DNA from: Persephonella hydrogeniphila
GTDB taxonomy: Bacteria; Aquificota; Aquificia; Aquificales; Hydrogenothermaceae
Assembly (NCBI RefSeq): GCF_900215515.1
Contig: NZ_OBEI01000011.1
Span: 1 to 64,000, forward strand
Length of the DNA stretch: 64,000 nt
Reading direction: 5' to 3'
Below are positions 21,977-31,166 of the stretch, in pieces. Made by a program: the position numbers and the translations under genes. The notes under the pieces were generated by a model. It was not told the DNA's origin. It worked only from the letters and a program-made list of their open reading frames with translations, and did not search any database. Positions within the stretch are counted from its first letter, which is position 1, and every line of letters begins with the position of its first letter.

Positions 21977-23904
21977 AGGAAGAAAGAACTCTTAAGCGTA
22001 AGTTTTATCTTTCCCTTATTTTTACTGTATCCATATTTTTACTACATTTTTTAGATATCCCTGTACTGCAGAAACCTGTACTTAACCAGTTTTTTACAAT
22101 AAAAAATACTGTTATTTTTCTTCTTTCATCATTTGTTCAATTTTACTGTGGATGGGATTTTTACAGTTCTGCATTAGGAGGTATAAAAAACAGAATTGCA
22201 GATATGAATCTACTTGTTGTTCTTGGAACATCAGCAGCTTACTTTTATTCTGTTTTTGTTATGATCCTTCCAGATATTTTTCCGGAACAGATGAGGCATC
22301 TTTACTTTGAAGGGGCTGCATCGATAATAACATTTGTACTGTTAGGGAGATATTTAGAAACGAAATCAAGAAACAAGGCAACAGACTTTATGAAAAAGCT
22401 CTTAAATCTTCAGTCTAAAGAAGCTGTAATACTTGTTGATGGCAAAGAGTTAAAAATCCCAGTGGAGAATGTTGTAGTAGGGGATAAAGTTATTGTCAGA
22501 GCTGGAGAAAAAATACCTGTAGATGGAGCAATAGTGGAAGGAAGTGGGGCTATAGACCAGTCATTCGTTACAGGAGAGTCTGTTCCTGTTTTGAAAAAAG
22601 AGGGAGATTACGTGATAGGAGGAACTATAAATAGAGATGGTTTTATTATTGTAAAAGCTACTAAAACAGGAAAAGATACATTTTTATCCCAGATGGTAAA
22701 GCTTTTGTCTGAAGCTCAGGATAAAAAACCTCCTGTAGGAAAGTTGGCAGACAGGATCGTATCTATTTTCGTTCCTGCTATTATGATAATATCTGTTATT
22801 GTTTTTGACATATGGTATTTTCTGGATAGACCCGATATAGCCTTTCTGGCAAGTGTTTCTGTTCTTATAATAGCATGCCCCTGTGCCCTCGGAATAGCAA
22901 CACCGATAGCTGTGGTTTCTGCTGTAGGAAGGGGAGCAAAAGAAGGTATTCTTATAAAAAATCCAGACAGTCTGGAAAAGATAAGAAGTATAGATACTGC
23001 ATTTTTCGACAAAACAGGAACTGTCACGGAAGGAAAACTATCAATCACTGAAAAGGTGATAAAGGATAATGAACTGCTTAAATATGCTTACCCTCTTGTA
23101 ATATCTTCAAAACACCCTGTTTTGGAGGCAATCAAATGGTCGGTTCCTGAAGGAGAAAAAAAGGCGAACAATATAAAAACCGTTGCTGGTAAAGGAATAA
23201 AAGGGGATGTAAATGGAAAAGAGGTTATTATAGGAAACAGAGAGTTTCTTATGGAAAATGGGATAAATTTAGATATACCGGAAGGAAAAACAGAAGTGAT
23301 AATATCTGTAGACAAAAAGATAGTAGCTTATTTTTTCCTTGAAGACAGAGTAAAAGATGAAGCAAAGTATGTAATACAGAAACTGAAAAGCAGAGGGATA
23401 GAAACAGTTCTTCTTACAGGAGACAGAAAAACCGTTGGCGAAAAAATATGTCAGGAAATCGGTTTTGATAAATGTTTCACACAACTTCTTCCTGAAGATA
23501 AATACAGAATTGTCACTGAATACCAGAAAAAAGGCAGAAAAACAGTTTTTATAGGAGACGGTATTAATGATGCTCCTGCAATGGCTGTTTCTGATACAGG
23601 TATAGCTGTGATGAAAGCTACAGATCTTGCTAAAGAGGCAGGAGATCTGATAATACTGAAAGACGATTTGAGACTTGTTCTTAAGGCTTTATCACTTTCT
23701 AAAGAAACAGTTAAAACGATAAAACAGAATCTCTTCTGGGCTTATGCGTACAATACAGTTGGCATTCCTGTAGCTGCAGGCATTTTATTTCCTTTTTTTG
23801 GTATTCTTCTGAAACCTATATTTGCAGGTATTGCAATGTCCTTTAGCTCTGTTACTGTTGTACTGAATGCACTGAGACTCCAATTTAAAGATATAGGAGA
23901 TTAA
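21629..23904 (+). CDS. copA: Copper-translocating P1B-type ATPase, read through a -1 frameshift
   Basis: Copper exporter. With a -1 shift in the A-run at 21963-21971 the two frames join into about 758 aa with no gap: TM anchor, HMA domain, then KLEEERTLKRKF leading into the first helices, QFYCGWDFYSSAL and ADMNLLVVLGTSAAYFYS. Downstream are the actuator TGESVPV, the metal site ACPCALG, the phosphorylation site FFDKTGTVTEG, the SSKHPVLEAI motif and GDGINDAPAM. The second frame is open well upstream of its first ATG at 22204, so the region between is coding. Alternatives are a sequencing error or a recent inactivating mutation; the long intact second frame argues against decay. Confidence 0.8.
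21963..21971 (+). other. Candidate -1 slippage site in copA (A9 run)
   Basis: Nine consecutive A's. The zero-frame codons GAA AAA AAA AGT put the heptamer A_AAA_AAA at 21964-21970. A -1 slip gives AAG TTA GAG and continues into the ATPase; without it TAG is met at 21974. The run also suits transcriptional slippage. Confidence 0.7.
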
Positions 23905-23906
23905 AA

Positions 23907-24629
23907 ATGGGAATTATCGAAAGACTCTCTGTTAAACCTTTTTCTGTAATAGGTCACAGAGGGGCAAAAGGGGTGAAACCAGAAAACACTGTATCTGCTA
24001 TCCAGTACGGTATAGATTCAGGGGCAGATATCATCGAAGTAGACATAAGAAAAACCAGAGATGGAAAATTAATACTCCTGCATGATAAAGATTTTAAAAG
24101 ATTAACAGGAAGGGCTCTTTCCCCTTCACAGCTTGACTTTGAGTTTATAAGAGAAAACATAACTATAGAGGGCGAACCGGTTGCCACATTAGAAGAAGCC
24201 TTAGATACAGTTAATGGAAAAGCTGGTCTGTTTATTGAGATAAAGGAACCTGACACTACAGACAATGCTGTAAAAATGGTAAAAGAAAAAAATGCAGAGA
24301 ACTGGGTCGCATTCATATCTTTTTATGAAGAAGCCCTTCAAAGGGTAAAAGAGATAGACAGTTCCCTGAAAACAGGTCTTATATACATGAGACCTCCTGG
24401 AAAAATTATAGAGGCTAAAAATATAAATGCAGAAATAGTTTTGCCCCTTTACAGATTAGCCACAGAAAAAGCCATATCTTTTGCCCATAGATTAAGACTA
24501 AAAGTTGTTTCCTGGGTGATAAATGATTTTGAGACAGCAAAAATGATGTATCACAGAAAATCAGACGGTATAGCCTCTGATTACCCTAATGAAGCTGTCA
24601 AATGGAGAGAAAGATTAAAAGGGGGCTAA
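23907..24629 (+). CDS. Glycerophosphodiester phosphodiesterase
   Basis: Hydrolyses glycerophosphodiesters to glycerol 3-phosphate and an alcohol. 240 aa with no signal peptide, so the cytoplasmic UgpQ-like type. Catalytic motifs are IGHRGAKGVKPENT near residue 17, EVDIRKTRDGKLILLHD near 44-60, and FIEIKEP near 112. The ATG at 23907 follows the copA stop by 2 bp, so the genes are probably co-transcribed. A terminator follows at 24616. Confidence 0.92.
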   Translation: MGIIERLSVKPFSVIGHRGAKGVKPENTVSAIQYGIDSGADIIEVDIRKTRDGKLILLHDKDFKRLTGRALSPSQLDFEFIRENITIEGEPVATLEEALDTVNGKAGLFIEIKEPDTTDNAVKMVKEKNAENWVAFISFYEEALQRVKEIDSSLKTGLIYMRPPGKIIEAKNINAEIVLPLYRLATEKAISFAHRLRLKVVSWVINDFETAKMMYHRKSDGIASDYPNEAVKWRERLKGG

Positions 24630-24642
24630 AAGCCCCTTTATA
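24616..24642. terminator. Bidirectional terminator between the phosphodiesterase and slyD
   Basis: AAAGGGGGC, short loop, GCCCCTTTAT lies exactly between two convergent stop codons. It has A's on one side and T's on the other, so it can serve both strands. Confidence 0.85.
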
Positions 24643-25131
24643 TTAATGATGAACTCCGCCTTCTCCGTGTGGATGTCCGTGTTGGATCTCTTCAAGGGAT
24701 GCATCCCTTACATTAACAACTTCAACCTCAAAAACAAGATCCTTTCCGGCAAGTGGATGGTTCATATCAACGGTTACAGTGTTATCATCAAAATCGACAA
24801 CAATCATGTTTATAATCTGACCGTCTGGAGTTTGAGCTTGTAATGGCATTCCTTTCTCAAGCTCTATTCCTTGAAAATATTCTTTTGGAACCTGTTGTAC
24901 GAGTTCAGGATTTTTTGTGCCGTACGCTTCTTCCGCAGGAACTTCAATAGTCCTCTTTTCTCCTGTCTCCATGCCTTCCATTCTTGATTCAAGTCCTGGA
25001 ATGATGTTTTCAGCCCCAAAAAGAACTGTGAGAGGTTGTCCGTATTCCTGACTGCTGTCAAGAACCTGTCCTGTCTCCTTGTCTTTGAGTGTGTAGTGGA
25101 ATGTTACCACTTTGTTGCTTGTAGCCTTCAT
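24643..25131 (-). CDS. slyD: FKBP-type peptidyl-prolyl isomerase, SlyD-like
   Basis: Prolyl isomerase and chaperone. 162 aa with the SlyD domain order: half FKBP domain (VTFHYTLKDKETGQVLDSS), inserted flap (AYGTKNPELVQQVPKEYF), the rest of FKBP with VDMNHPLAGKDLVFEVEV, then a short His-rich tail (HGHPHGEGGVHH) that could bind nickel. No signal peptide, so cytoplasmic. It is the last gene of a minus-strand run from the KamA gene. Confidence 0.92.
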   Translation of the reverse strand: MKATSNKVVTFHYTLKDKETGQVLDSSQEYGQPLTVLFGAENIIPGLESRMEGMETGEKRTIEVPAEEAYGTKNPELVQQVPKEYFQGIELEKGMPLQAQTPDGQIINMIVVDFDDNTVTVDMNHPLAGKDLVFEVEVVNVRDASLEEIQHGHPHGEGGVHH

Positions 25132-25143
25132 AAAAAAACTCCT

Positions 25144-26418
25144 TTATGTGTATTTAGCGCTCTTTGGCGCTATTTTTTCTAAAAATTCATTAATGTTTTT
25201 TCTTTCGAATTCTTCTTCAGTTGAATAAATATATATCTCTTTTTCATTGCTGTCCAGACCAATTACTATAACTTTTCTGTATCTATTTTCAAAGGCAAAT
25301 TTTATTGATTCTTTGAGAGGCCTGTCTATTATATCTCTTCCTACTTTGTAACCTTTTTCTCTAAGAATTTTTCCTATTCTGTATGCATTTTTTTTATCTG
25401 GTGTAAGATCTATTATAAAGTAATCTTTATAGTTTTGCTGGGTAATTAAAGCCTTTTCTTTCATGTAATCCCATATATTAAGGATGTCAAAGGCAAAGCC
25501 TGTAGCAGGAACATTTCCATTGTATTTTGATATCAGGCTGTCGTATCTGCCCCCCTGTCCTATAGGTTTTGGGAACTCTTTCACAAAGATCTCAAAAACA
25601 ATTCCTGTATAGTAGGAAAACTCTTTCGGTTCTCCTATATCAAAAACAACTTTTTTAGATAAGCCATAATCTTGCAGTATACTGTAGATTCCTTCTAACT
25701 CTGTCAGAGCATCTCTTATAAATGGATATTTACTTGAAAGATCTTTTATAAGCTCTATACCTCCCTGAAATTTTGGTATGTTTACTATAAAATCTAAAAT
25801 ATCTTTTTCTACTTTTTTATCAGAAATAAACCTTTTCAGATTAAAAATCTCCCTTCTTTTTATAAAACCCATAAATTCTCTGTACTCTTTATCACTGATT
25901 TTTAGATACTCCCTCAAAATATTAAAAATCTTAGTGTTGTTTATATCTATCTGAAAGTTATCTATCCCAATCTCCATCAAAGATTGTGAGGCTACAGCAA
26001 TAACTTCTGCGTCAGCTTCAAGTCTGCTTGAACCTATTAGCTCTATTCCTGTCTGAAGTCTTTCCCACAGATTTTCTCCCTTCGGCTGAACATACCTGAA
26101 AATACTCCCTGTATAGTAGTACCTTTTAGGAAGGTTTTTTTTCTTCAAAGATGAGAAATACCTTGCTATCTGTGCAGTAAAATCTGCTCTAAGACATAAG
26201 ATATCACCTGTATTTCTATCAACTATCTTGAAACTTTTTCCTATTATCTCTTCATCAAGCCCTTTTTTATGGACATCAAGATACTCAAAGTATGGAAGTT
26301 TTATCTCTTCATAAGCCCACTTCTCAAAGGTATCTGTTATCTTTCTTAGAATAGTTTTTATCTGAAAGGTCTCAGCTCTACTGAATGTTCTGACGCCGGC
26401 AGGTATATCGATATTCAT
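25144..26418 (-). CDS. hisZ: ATP phosphoribosyltransferase regulatory subunit
   Basis: Class II tRNA-synthetase-like paralogue that pairs with short HisG for the first step of histidine synthesis. The ATG at 26418 has a GGAGATAAG site directly ahead; a longer frame to 26439 would overlap the upstream gene and lacks one. The resulting 424 aa have the HisZ/HisS catalytic core (motif 2 YYTGSIFRYVQPKGENLWERLQ region, motif 3 PIGQGGRYDSL) and a C-terminal anticodon-like domain. It could be a divergent HisS, but the weaker HisA/HisB motifs favour HisZ. Confidence 0.82.
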   Translation of the reverse strand: MNIDIPAGVRTFSRAETFQIKTILRKITDTFEKWAYEEIKLPYFEYLDVHKKGLDEEIIGKSFKIVDRNTGDILCLRADFTAQIARYFSSLKKKNLPKRYYYTGSIFRYVQPKGENLWERLQTGIELIGSSRLEADAEVIAVASQSLMEIGIDNFQIDINNTKIFNILREYLKISDKEYREFMGFIKRREIFNLKRFISDKKVEKDILDFIVNIPKFQGGIELIKDLSSKYPFIRDALTELEGIYSILQDYGLSKKVVFDIGEPKEFSYYTGIVFEIFVKEFPKPIGQGGRYDSLISKYNGNVPATGFAFDILNIWDYMKEKALITQQNYKDYFIIDLTPDKKNAYRIGKILREKGYKVGRDIIDRPLKESIKFAFENRYRKVIVIGLDSNEKEIYIYSTEEEFERKNINEFLEKIAPKSAKYT

Positions 26419-26428
26419 CTTATCTCCA

Positions 26429-27067
26429 TTAAAGGGCATCTAAAGCCGGTATGAAAAGGTCTCCTAAAAAGTAGGTATTGTTCAGTTTGTACAATATAGG
26501 TCTGACCTTTTCATAATCCAATATAGAATAGGATGCGTTATCACATCCGAAACTCCAGAATTTTGCAAGGGGAAGATCCAATCCTGCAACAAAGGAAGCC
26601 CTTATAGGAACAGTATGGGAGACTGCGACAATAGTTTCTCCTTCATGTTTTTCAAGCATTTTTTCCTGGAATCTCTTTACCCTGTTGTAGACATCAACAA
26701 GCGTCTCCCCATGGGGAAATTTCACCTTCTCAGGTTCGTAAAGCCACTGTCTGAAAAGATCCGGGTATTTCTCTTTTACTTCATCAACTAACATTCCTGA
26801 CCATTCTCCGTGGTCTATCTCTATTATATCTTCATCTATCTGTATATCGAGACCAAGCTCTTTTGAAATATACTCTGCTGTCATATATGTTCTCTTTAAC
26901 GGACTTGTGTAAAGGGCTGTAGGCTTGTATTTTTTTAGCGTTAAAGCAAGAAGTTCAGCCTGTTTATGCCCTCTTTCTGAAAGCTCAGGATCTAATCTTC
27001 CCTGATATTTCCCTATAGGATTCCACAGACTCTCTGCATGCCTTACATATATAATTCTTACAGCCAT
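26429..27067 (-). CDS. pspA: Phosphoserine phosphatase, histidine-phosphatase type
   Basis: Metal-independent phosphoserine phosphatase that closes serine synthesis in Aquificota. 212 aa. Catalytic H10 is in YVRHAESLWN, IDHGEWSGM carries the acidic residue, and VSHTVPIRAS the second His. The overall sequence, including FWSFGCDNASYSI, closely resembles the Hydrogenobacter thermophilus iPSP enzyme as I recall it, rather than phosphoglycerate mutase. The adjacent upstream gene is a class V aminotransferase that could be the preceding step, and serA is at 15381. Confidence 0.85.
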   Translation of the reverse strand: MAVRIIYVRHAESLWNPIGKYQGRLDPELSERGHKQAELLALTLKKYKPTALYTSPLKRTYMTAEYISKELGLDIQIDEDIIEIDHGEWSGMLVDEVKEKYPDLFRQWLYEPEKVKFPHGETLVDVYNRVKRFQEKMLEKHEGETIVAVSHTVPIRASFVAGLDLPLAKFWSFGCDNASYSILDYEKVRPILYKLNNTYFLGDLFIPALDAL

Positions 27068-27077
27068 ATTCTCTCCT

Positions 27078-28220
27078 TTACGAGTTTTTGAGAATTACTT
27101 CCTGTGCTTTTTTAACGCCTTTCCCAAGTTCAATATCAAATCCTATTCGATAAAGAGCCATCTCAAGACCGGCTATTACCTGTATAACATCATTAAAATC
27201 AAAGTAACCCATATGGGCAATTCTGAATATTTTCCCTTTTAAAGAGTCCTGCCCTCCAGCAACTCTAAAACCTATCTTAAGTAGTTCTTTCCTGAGGTCA
27301 TCTGCATTTATCCCTGCAGGAGAGTATACACCTGTTGCTGAATTTGATGGGCTTTCAGATAGAAGCTTCAACCCAATCTCTTTTACAGCCTCTCTTGTTG
27401 CCTCAGCCATTATCCTGTGTCTCTCTGCAAGATTTTTCAAACCTTCGTCAAGTATTAGATTAAGACTCTCATTCAAAGCTATAATCAGATTTATTGCAGG
27501 TGTGTAAGCTGTCTGACCTTCTTTCTGTTTTTTTGCTTCCTTCTGAACATCAAAATAGTATTTTGGGATGTTACTTTTAGATAATCTTTTTTCAGCTTTA
27601 TCACTGAAATATAAAACTGATAACCCCGGTGGAAGCATTAATGCCTTCTGGGAGCCTGTTACAAGAATATCAATTCCTATTTCTTCAGGATAAACTTCAT
27701 AAACACCTACAGATGTAATTCCATCGACAACAAGGATGCAATCTTCGAGATTTTTAGATACCTCTCCTAAGAAACTAACATCGTGGTAAGTTGTTGTTGA
27801 AGTCTCTGACTGCTGGACAAATATACCTTTTATATCTGGAAATTCAGACACTATCTGGAGAACTCTTTCCTTATCATAGGTTTTTCCCCATTCAATCTCA
27901 TAATCAACAACTTTTAACTCATAGGTCTGGGCAATCTCTTTCCACCTCTGTCCAAACTTCCCTGCATTTATTATAAGAACCCTGTCTCCTTTACTGAAAA
28001 AGTTAAGAACGGAAGCCTCCATTCCTCCTGTTCCAGAGGAAGAAAACATAATTATATTTCCTTCTGTTTTAAGTAGTTTCTGGAGCTTTTCCCTTACTTC
28101 TGTAAATATTTTTTTAAATTCAGGTGTTCTGTGGTGAATTATCTGTTGCCCGAGAGCCTTTATAACCTGTGGTGGTAGTGGAACAGGACCGGGGGTAAAA
28201 AGCCTCTCCTTTATAAGCAT
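27078..28220 (-). CDS. Class V aminotransferase, possible phosphoserine or serine-glyoxylate type
   Basis: 380 aa, a PLP-dependent fold I class V aminotransferase of the serine-pyruvate/alanine-glyoxylate branch. It opens with LFTPGPVPLPPQV, and the PLP lysine is in VTGSQKALMLPPGLS. The next gene in the operon is phosphoserine phosphatase, so converting 3-phosphohydroxypyruvate to phosphoserine (the SerC step) is a reasonable inference. Glyoxylate amination is the alternative. It overlaps the KamA gene upstream by 10 bp. Confidence 0.85.
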   Translation of the reverse strand: MLIKERLFTPGPVPLPPQVIKALGQQIIHHRTPEFKKIFTEVREKLQKLLKTEGNIIMFSSSGTGGMEASVLNFFSKGDRVLIINAGKFGQRWKEIAQTYELKVVDYEIEWGKTYDKERVLQIVSEFPDIKGIFVQQSETSTTTYHDVSFLGEVSKNLEDCILVVDGITSVGVYEVYPEEIGIDILVTGSQKALMLPPGLSVLYFSDKAEKRLSKSNIPKYYFDVQKEAKKQKEGQTAYTPAINLIIALNESLNLILDEGLKNLAERHRIMAEATREAVKEIGLKLLSESPSNSATGVYSPAGINADDLRKELLKIGFRVAGGQDSLKGKIFRIAHMGYFDFNDVIQVIAGLEMALYRIGFDIELGKGVKKAQEVILKNS

Positions 28221-29389
28221 AAATCCTCCGAATTTTTTGTATGATTTTCTATTATATCAAAATTACATCTGTTAAATCTTACCGTTTTGCCCTCAAAATT
28301 CCTGAATATTATATATTCCTCTGTTTCTTCAACTATATACTCAGGCTGGAGAGGGACTTTTCCCAATCCTCCTGGAAGGTCTACAGCATATGTAGGCACT
28401 GCAATACCAGAGACTCTTCCTCTCAAATATTCTATAATCTCAATCCCTTTATCAATAGGTGTCCTGAAATGTAAAACTCCCTTTGTAGGATCACAGTAAA
28501 AAAGGTAGTAAGGTTTTATCTTTACCTTTACGAGACTTCTCATAAGATTTTCTATTGTTTGGGGATCATCATTTATTCCTCTGAGCAAAACAGTCTGGTT
28601 CAAAACAGGTGTCCCTGTTGAAAGTATGTTCTTTACAGCTCTTTTAACAACATCTGTTACTTCATCTGGGTGGTTAAAATGTGAAACAAGCCATACCTTA
28701 TCATTTTTCTCTAAAATCTCAAGAAGACCTTCATCAAAAAATCTATAAGGATTCACTACAAGCTCTCTGGTTCCTATCCTCACTGTATCTATATGATCTA
28801 TATCCTGAATGTTTTCCAGTATAAACTCTATCTTTCTGTTAGGAAGAGTTAAAGGGTCTCCACCAGATATAAGAACTTCCTTTATATTTTTGTTTTTCCT
28901 GATATAATCAAACATTCTCTTATAATCTTCATAAGTTCTTGCTCTTTCTTCCTCAAGAAATATCCTTTTTCTCATACAATGCCTGCAGTAAACAGAACAG
29001 AAATTTGTAGCTCTAAAAAGCACCCTATCAGGGTATCTGTGGGTTAGTCCAGGTACCGGACTGAGAATCTCCTCTTTAAAAGGGTCAAAATTTCCTTCAG
29101 ACTGGATAAACGGATCTATCTCTTCACAGGAAGGAAGTATCTGTTTAAGTATAGGGTTTTCTAAATCTGAAAAATCTTCTACAAGGGAAAGATAATAAGG
29201 AGTTGTACCTGTCCTGAAAACTCTCTCTACCTTTTTAAGCTTCGATAAATCCTTTCCTATAACCCTCCCTATTCCTTCAAGACTCTTTAATCTATTCTTT
29301 ATCTGCCATCTCCAGTCCTCCCACTCCCACCTTGAGGTATCTTTCCATTCTGGAATTTTTTTCCAGTAATCCTTTTCAAGAACTCTCAT
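28211..29389 (-). CDS. KamA-family radical SAM aminomutase
   Basis: 392 aa, lysine 2,3-aminomutase family. The radical SAM cluster motif is FCSVYCRHCMRKR (CX3CX2C), followed by SGGDPL and the usual barrel. The PLP lysine is in DLPGGLGKVPL. The C-terminus is shorter than in clostridial KamA. It could make beta-lysine for a compatible solute or act like EpmB on elongation factor P; no ablB or epmA neighbour is present to decide. It overlaps the aminotransferase gene, so is co-transcribed with it. Confidence 0.85.
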   Translation of the reverse strand: MRVLEKDYWKKIPEWKDTSRWEWEDWRWQIKNRLKSLEGIGRVIGKDLSKLKKVERVFRTGTTPYYLSLVEDFSDLENPILKQILPSCEEIDPFIQSEGNFDPFKEEILSPVPGLTHRYPDRVLFRATNFCSVYCRHCMRKRIFLEEERARTYEDYKRMFDYIRKNKNIKEVLISGGDPLTLPNRKIEFILENIQDIDHIDTVRIGTRELVVNPYRFFDEGLLEILEKNDKVWLVSHFNHPDEVTDVVKRAVKNILSTGTPVLNQTVLLRGINDDPQTIENLMRSLVKVKIKPYYLFYCDPTKGVLHFRTPIDKGIEIIEYLRGRVSGIAVPTYAVDLPGGLGKVPLQPEYIVEETEEYIIFRNFEGKTVRFNRCNFDIIENHTKNSEDLCL

Positions 29390-29391
29390 CT

Positions 29392-29802
29392 TTACTCCCC
29401 CCTAAGAGTGTGAATGATAAACTCATTACTAAAAAGATTAACCATAACAACAAAAACATAGATAATCATATAAAGTACAACTATTCTGTCACTAACTTTC
29501 TTATATAAATATATTCGTATAAAAAATATAACAATAAACAAAAAAGCCACCACTCCCCCAGAAACAATATGTATCATATAAAAATGAACATCCTGATTCA
29601 TTGACATAAGATAACTTATCTCTTCTAATCCTGTTAAAAAAGCCACCATAACAATTAATGAACCAAATATAACAATGGCACCTGATATTCTTGAGACAAG
29701 ACTTTTCTGTGTGATGATAGAGGCAAGCTCAAAAAAAAGACCTAAAAGAGGAATTAAAACTCCAAACCTTCCAAACATCGCATGAACGAGGTTGTATTCC
29801 AA
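29392..29802 (-). CDS. Four-helix membrane protein, DUF2231-like
   Basis: About 136 aa from a TTG start at 29802 that has a CGGAG site upstream. A longer frame to 29853 would begin only 12 bp from the divergent gene and would cover a TATAAT box. The product starts near EYNLVHAMFGRFGVLIP, which resembles the histidine-containing first helix of DUF2231 proteins, and has about four transmembrane helices. A heme or redox role is sometimes suggested for the family, not shown here. It lies 2 bp upstream of the KamA gene. Confidence 0.6.
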   Translation of the reverse strand: MEYNLVHAMFGRFGVLIPLLGLFFELASIITQKSLVSRISGAIVIFGSLIVMVAFLTGLEEISYLMSMNQDVHFYMIHIVSGGVVAFLFIVIFFIRIYLYKKVSDRIVVLYMIIYVFVVMVNLFSNEFIIHTLRGE

Positions 29803-29864
29803 CTCAAGCTCCGATATATTTATTGACGAAAAGATATTATAAATAAAAATCATAGGAGGGTATT

Positions 29865-30260
29865 ATGTTGAAAAAAGCAGCACATCCTTTTTTAGTGCTT
29901 GCTATGGCTTTTTATTTTATATTTCTCCACACAACCCCAGCAGTAGCTGGTATGGTAGGATCTGTAATGTCCGATGGACAAACCACACAATCCCTTAGAG
30001 AGTTAGAAATCAACAAAATCCAGAGAGCCCTTGAAAACCAGCTTGTAAGAGAAAAACTACAGGCCTACGGTCTCACTCCAGAGGAAGTCAATGAGAAACT
30101 CTCACAGATGTCTGACGAACAGATACACATGCTGGCACAGGCTTCAGACAAAGTACTTGCCGGTGGAGATCTGCTGGGAACAGTAATAGCTGTGTTAATA
30201 ATAGTTCTCCTGATAGTCCTGATACTTAAACTATTAGGAAAAGAGATAATAATAGCTTAA
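29865..30260 (+). CDS. PA2779-family protein
   Basis: 131 aa with an N-terminal signal peptide (ending near TPAVAG), a helical middle (QSLRELEINKIQRALENQLVREKL, then a GLTPEEVNEKLSQMSDEQ repeat-like pair), and a C-terminal transmembrane helix (residues about 105-125, TVIAVLIIVLLIVLILKLL). These match the PA2779 family, found next to a C39-type peptidase and a TPR protein, as here. The C-terminal helix could be a processing or anchoring signal (inference). GGAGGG site upstream. Confidence 0.75.
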   Translation: MLKKAAHPFLVLAMAFYFIFLHTTPAVAGMVGSVMSDGQTTQSLRELEINKIQRALENQLVREKLQAYGLTPEEVNEKLSQMSDEQIHMLAQASDKVLAGGDLLGTVIAVLIIVLLIVLILKLLGKEIIIA

Positions 30261-30261
30261 T

Positions 30262-30744
30262 TTGAGATTTTTACTGTTTTTTTTACTGTTAGCTGGAACG
30301 GTTTTTAGCAAAACACTTGATGTTCCTTTTGTGAAGCAGCGGTCTGAGTTTTGCGGTCCCGCTGCTTTATCCTCAGTTTTTAGGTATTACGGAGTCTTCA
30401 TTTCTCAAGAAGAAATTGGAAAAAAAACATATATACCTGAGCTAAAAGGTGCTTTAATAACCGATCTTGAAAATTATGCCAGATCAAAGGGTTTCAAAAC
30501 AAAATCAGGACAGGGAAATATAGAAAAGATAAAATCTTACATTAATAAAGATATCCCTGTTATAGTACTTGTTGATTTAGGATTCTGGGTTTTATCAAGA
30601 CCACATTATATAGTAGTAGTAGGTTATAATGAAAAAGGAATAACAGCACACACAGGGTACGAAAAAAATAAATTTATTCCTTACAGGAAGTTCAAAAGGA
30701 TATGGAAAAAAGCAGGAAATGTATACTTAGTTGTCTACCGGTAA
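30262..30744 (+). CDS. Exported C39-like cysteine peptidase (PA2778-type)
   Basis: 160 aa from a TTG start just after the PA2779-like stop. A signal peptide (MRFLLFFLLLAGTVFS) is followed by a papain-like C39 domain with the catalytic Cys in SEFCGPAALSSVF and the His in SRPHYIVVVGY. In Pseudomonas PA2778 the peptidase and TPR parts are, to my knowledge, one chain; here the TPR part is a separate overlapping gene. The likely substrate is the neighbouring PA2779-like protein (inference from constant pairing). Confidence 0.75.
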   Translation: MRFLLFFLLLAGTVFSKTLDVPFVKQRSEFCGPAALSSVFRYYGVFISQEEIGKKTYIPELKGALITDLENYARSKGFKTKSGQGNIEKIKSYINKDIPVIVLVDLGFWVLSRPHYIVVVGYNEKGITAHTGYEKNKFIPYRKFKRIWKKAGNVYLVVYR

Positions 30745-31166
30745 TATTCTTACTCTTTTTTTCCTGTAGTATGCCCAGAATAGTTATTCTGGAAGACCCA
30801 TTATCTGCCAGAGAGCATAATAATCTGGGAGTAGCCTACGAAAAAAAAGGCAAACTAGAACTGGCAGAAAAGGAGTACAGAAAAGCTATTAAAAAAGATA
30901 AAAATTGGGATATACCCTATTTTAATCTTGGGAATATATATTTCAAGAAAAAAGAGTACAGAAAAGCCGAAGAGTACTACAGAAAAGCTATACAACTGAA
31001 TCCAAAAAACTCAGATGCCATGAATAATCTATCTTATCTGCTTTATCTTCAGGGAAAAATAGATGAAGCATACAGGCTGATAAAAAGAGCAATCTCAATA
31101 AAATTCAAACCAGAGTATATAGATACATTGAAAGAGATAGAGGAAAAAATATATGAATCTAACTAA
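30702..31166 (+). CDS. TPR lipoprotein
   Basis: 154 aa. A lipoprotein signal ends in the lipobox LLFFSC, followed by about three tetratricopeptide repeats (ARE..NLGVAYEKKGKLELA, PYFNLGNIYFKKKEYRKA, AMNNLSYLLYLQGKIDEA). Its start overlaps the C39 peptidase by 43 bp in another frame, so the two are coupled. It probably assembles the exported peptidase and its partner at the membrane (inference). Confidence 0.8.
   Translation: MEKSRKCILSCLPVIFLLFFSCSMPRIVILEDPLSAREHNNLGVAYEKKGKLELAEKEYRKAIKKDKNWDIPYFNLGNIYFKKKEYRKAEEYYRKAIQLNPKNSDAMNNLSYLLYLQGKIDEAYRLIKRAISIKFKPEYIDTLKEIEEKIYESN

Noticed and set aside
22204-23904. Separate copper ATPase gene starting at 22204
   Set aside because: The frame is open and clearly coding for about 75 codons upstream of that ATG, including the first membrane helices, so 22204 is internal.
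26419-26439. Upstream hisZ start overlapping pspA
   Set aside because: The internal ATG at 26418 has a well-placed GGAG and matches the family start.
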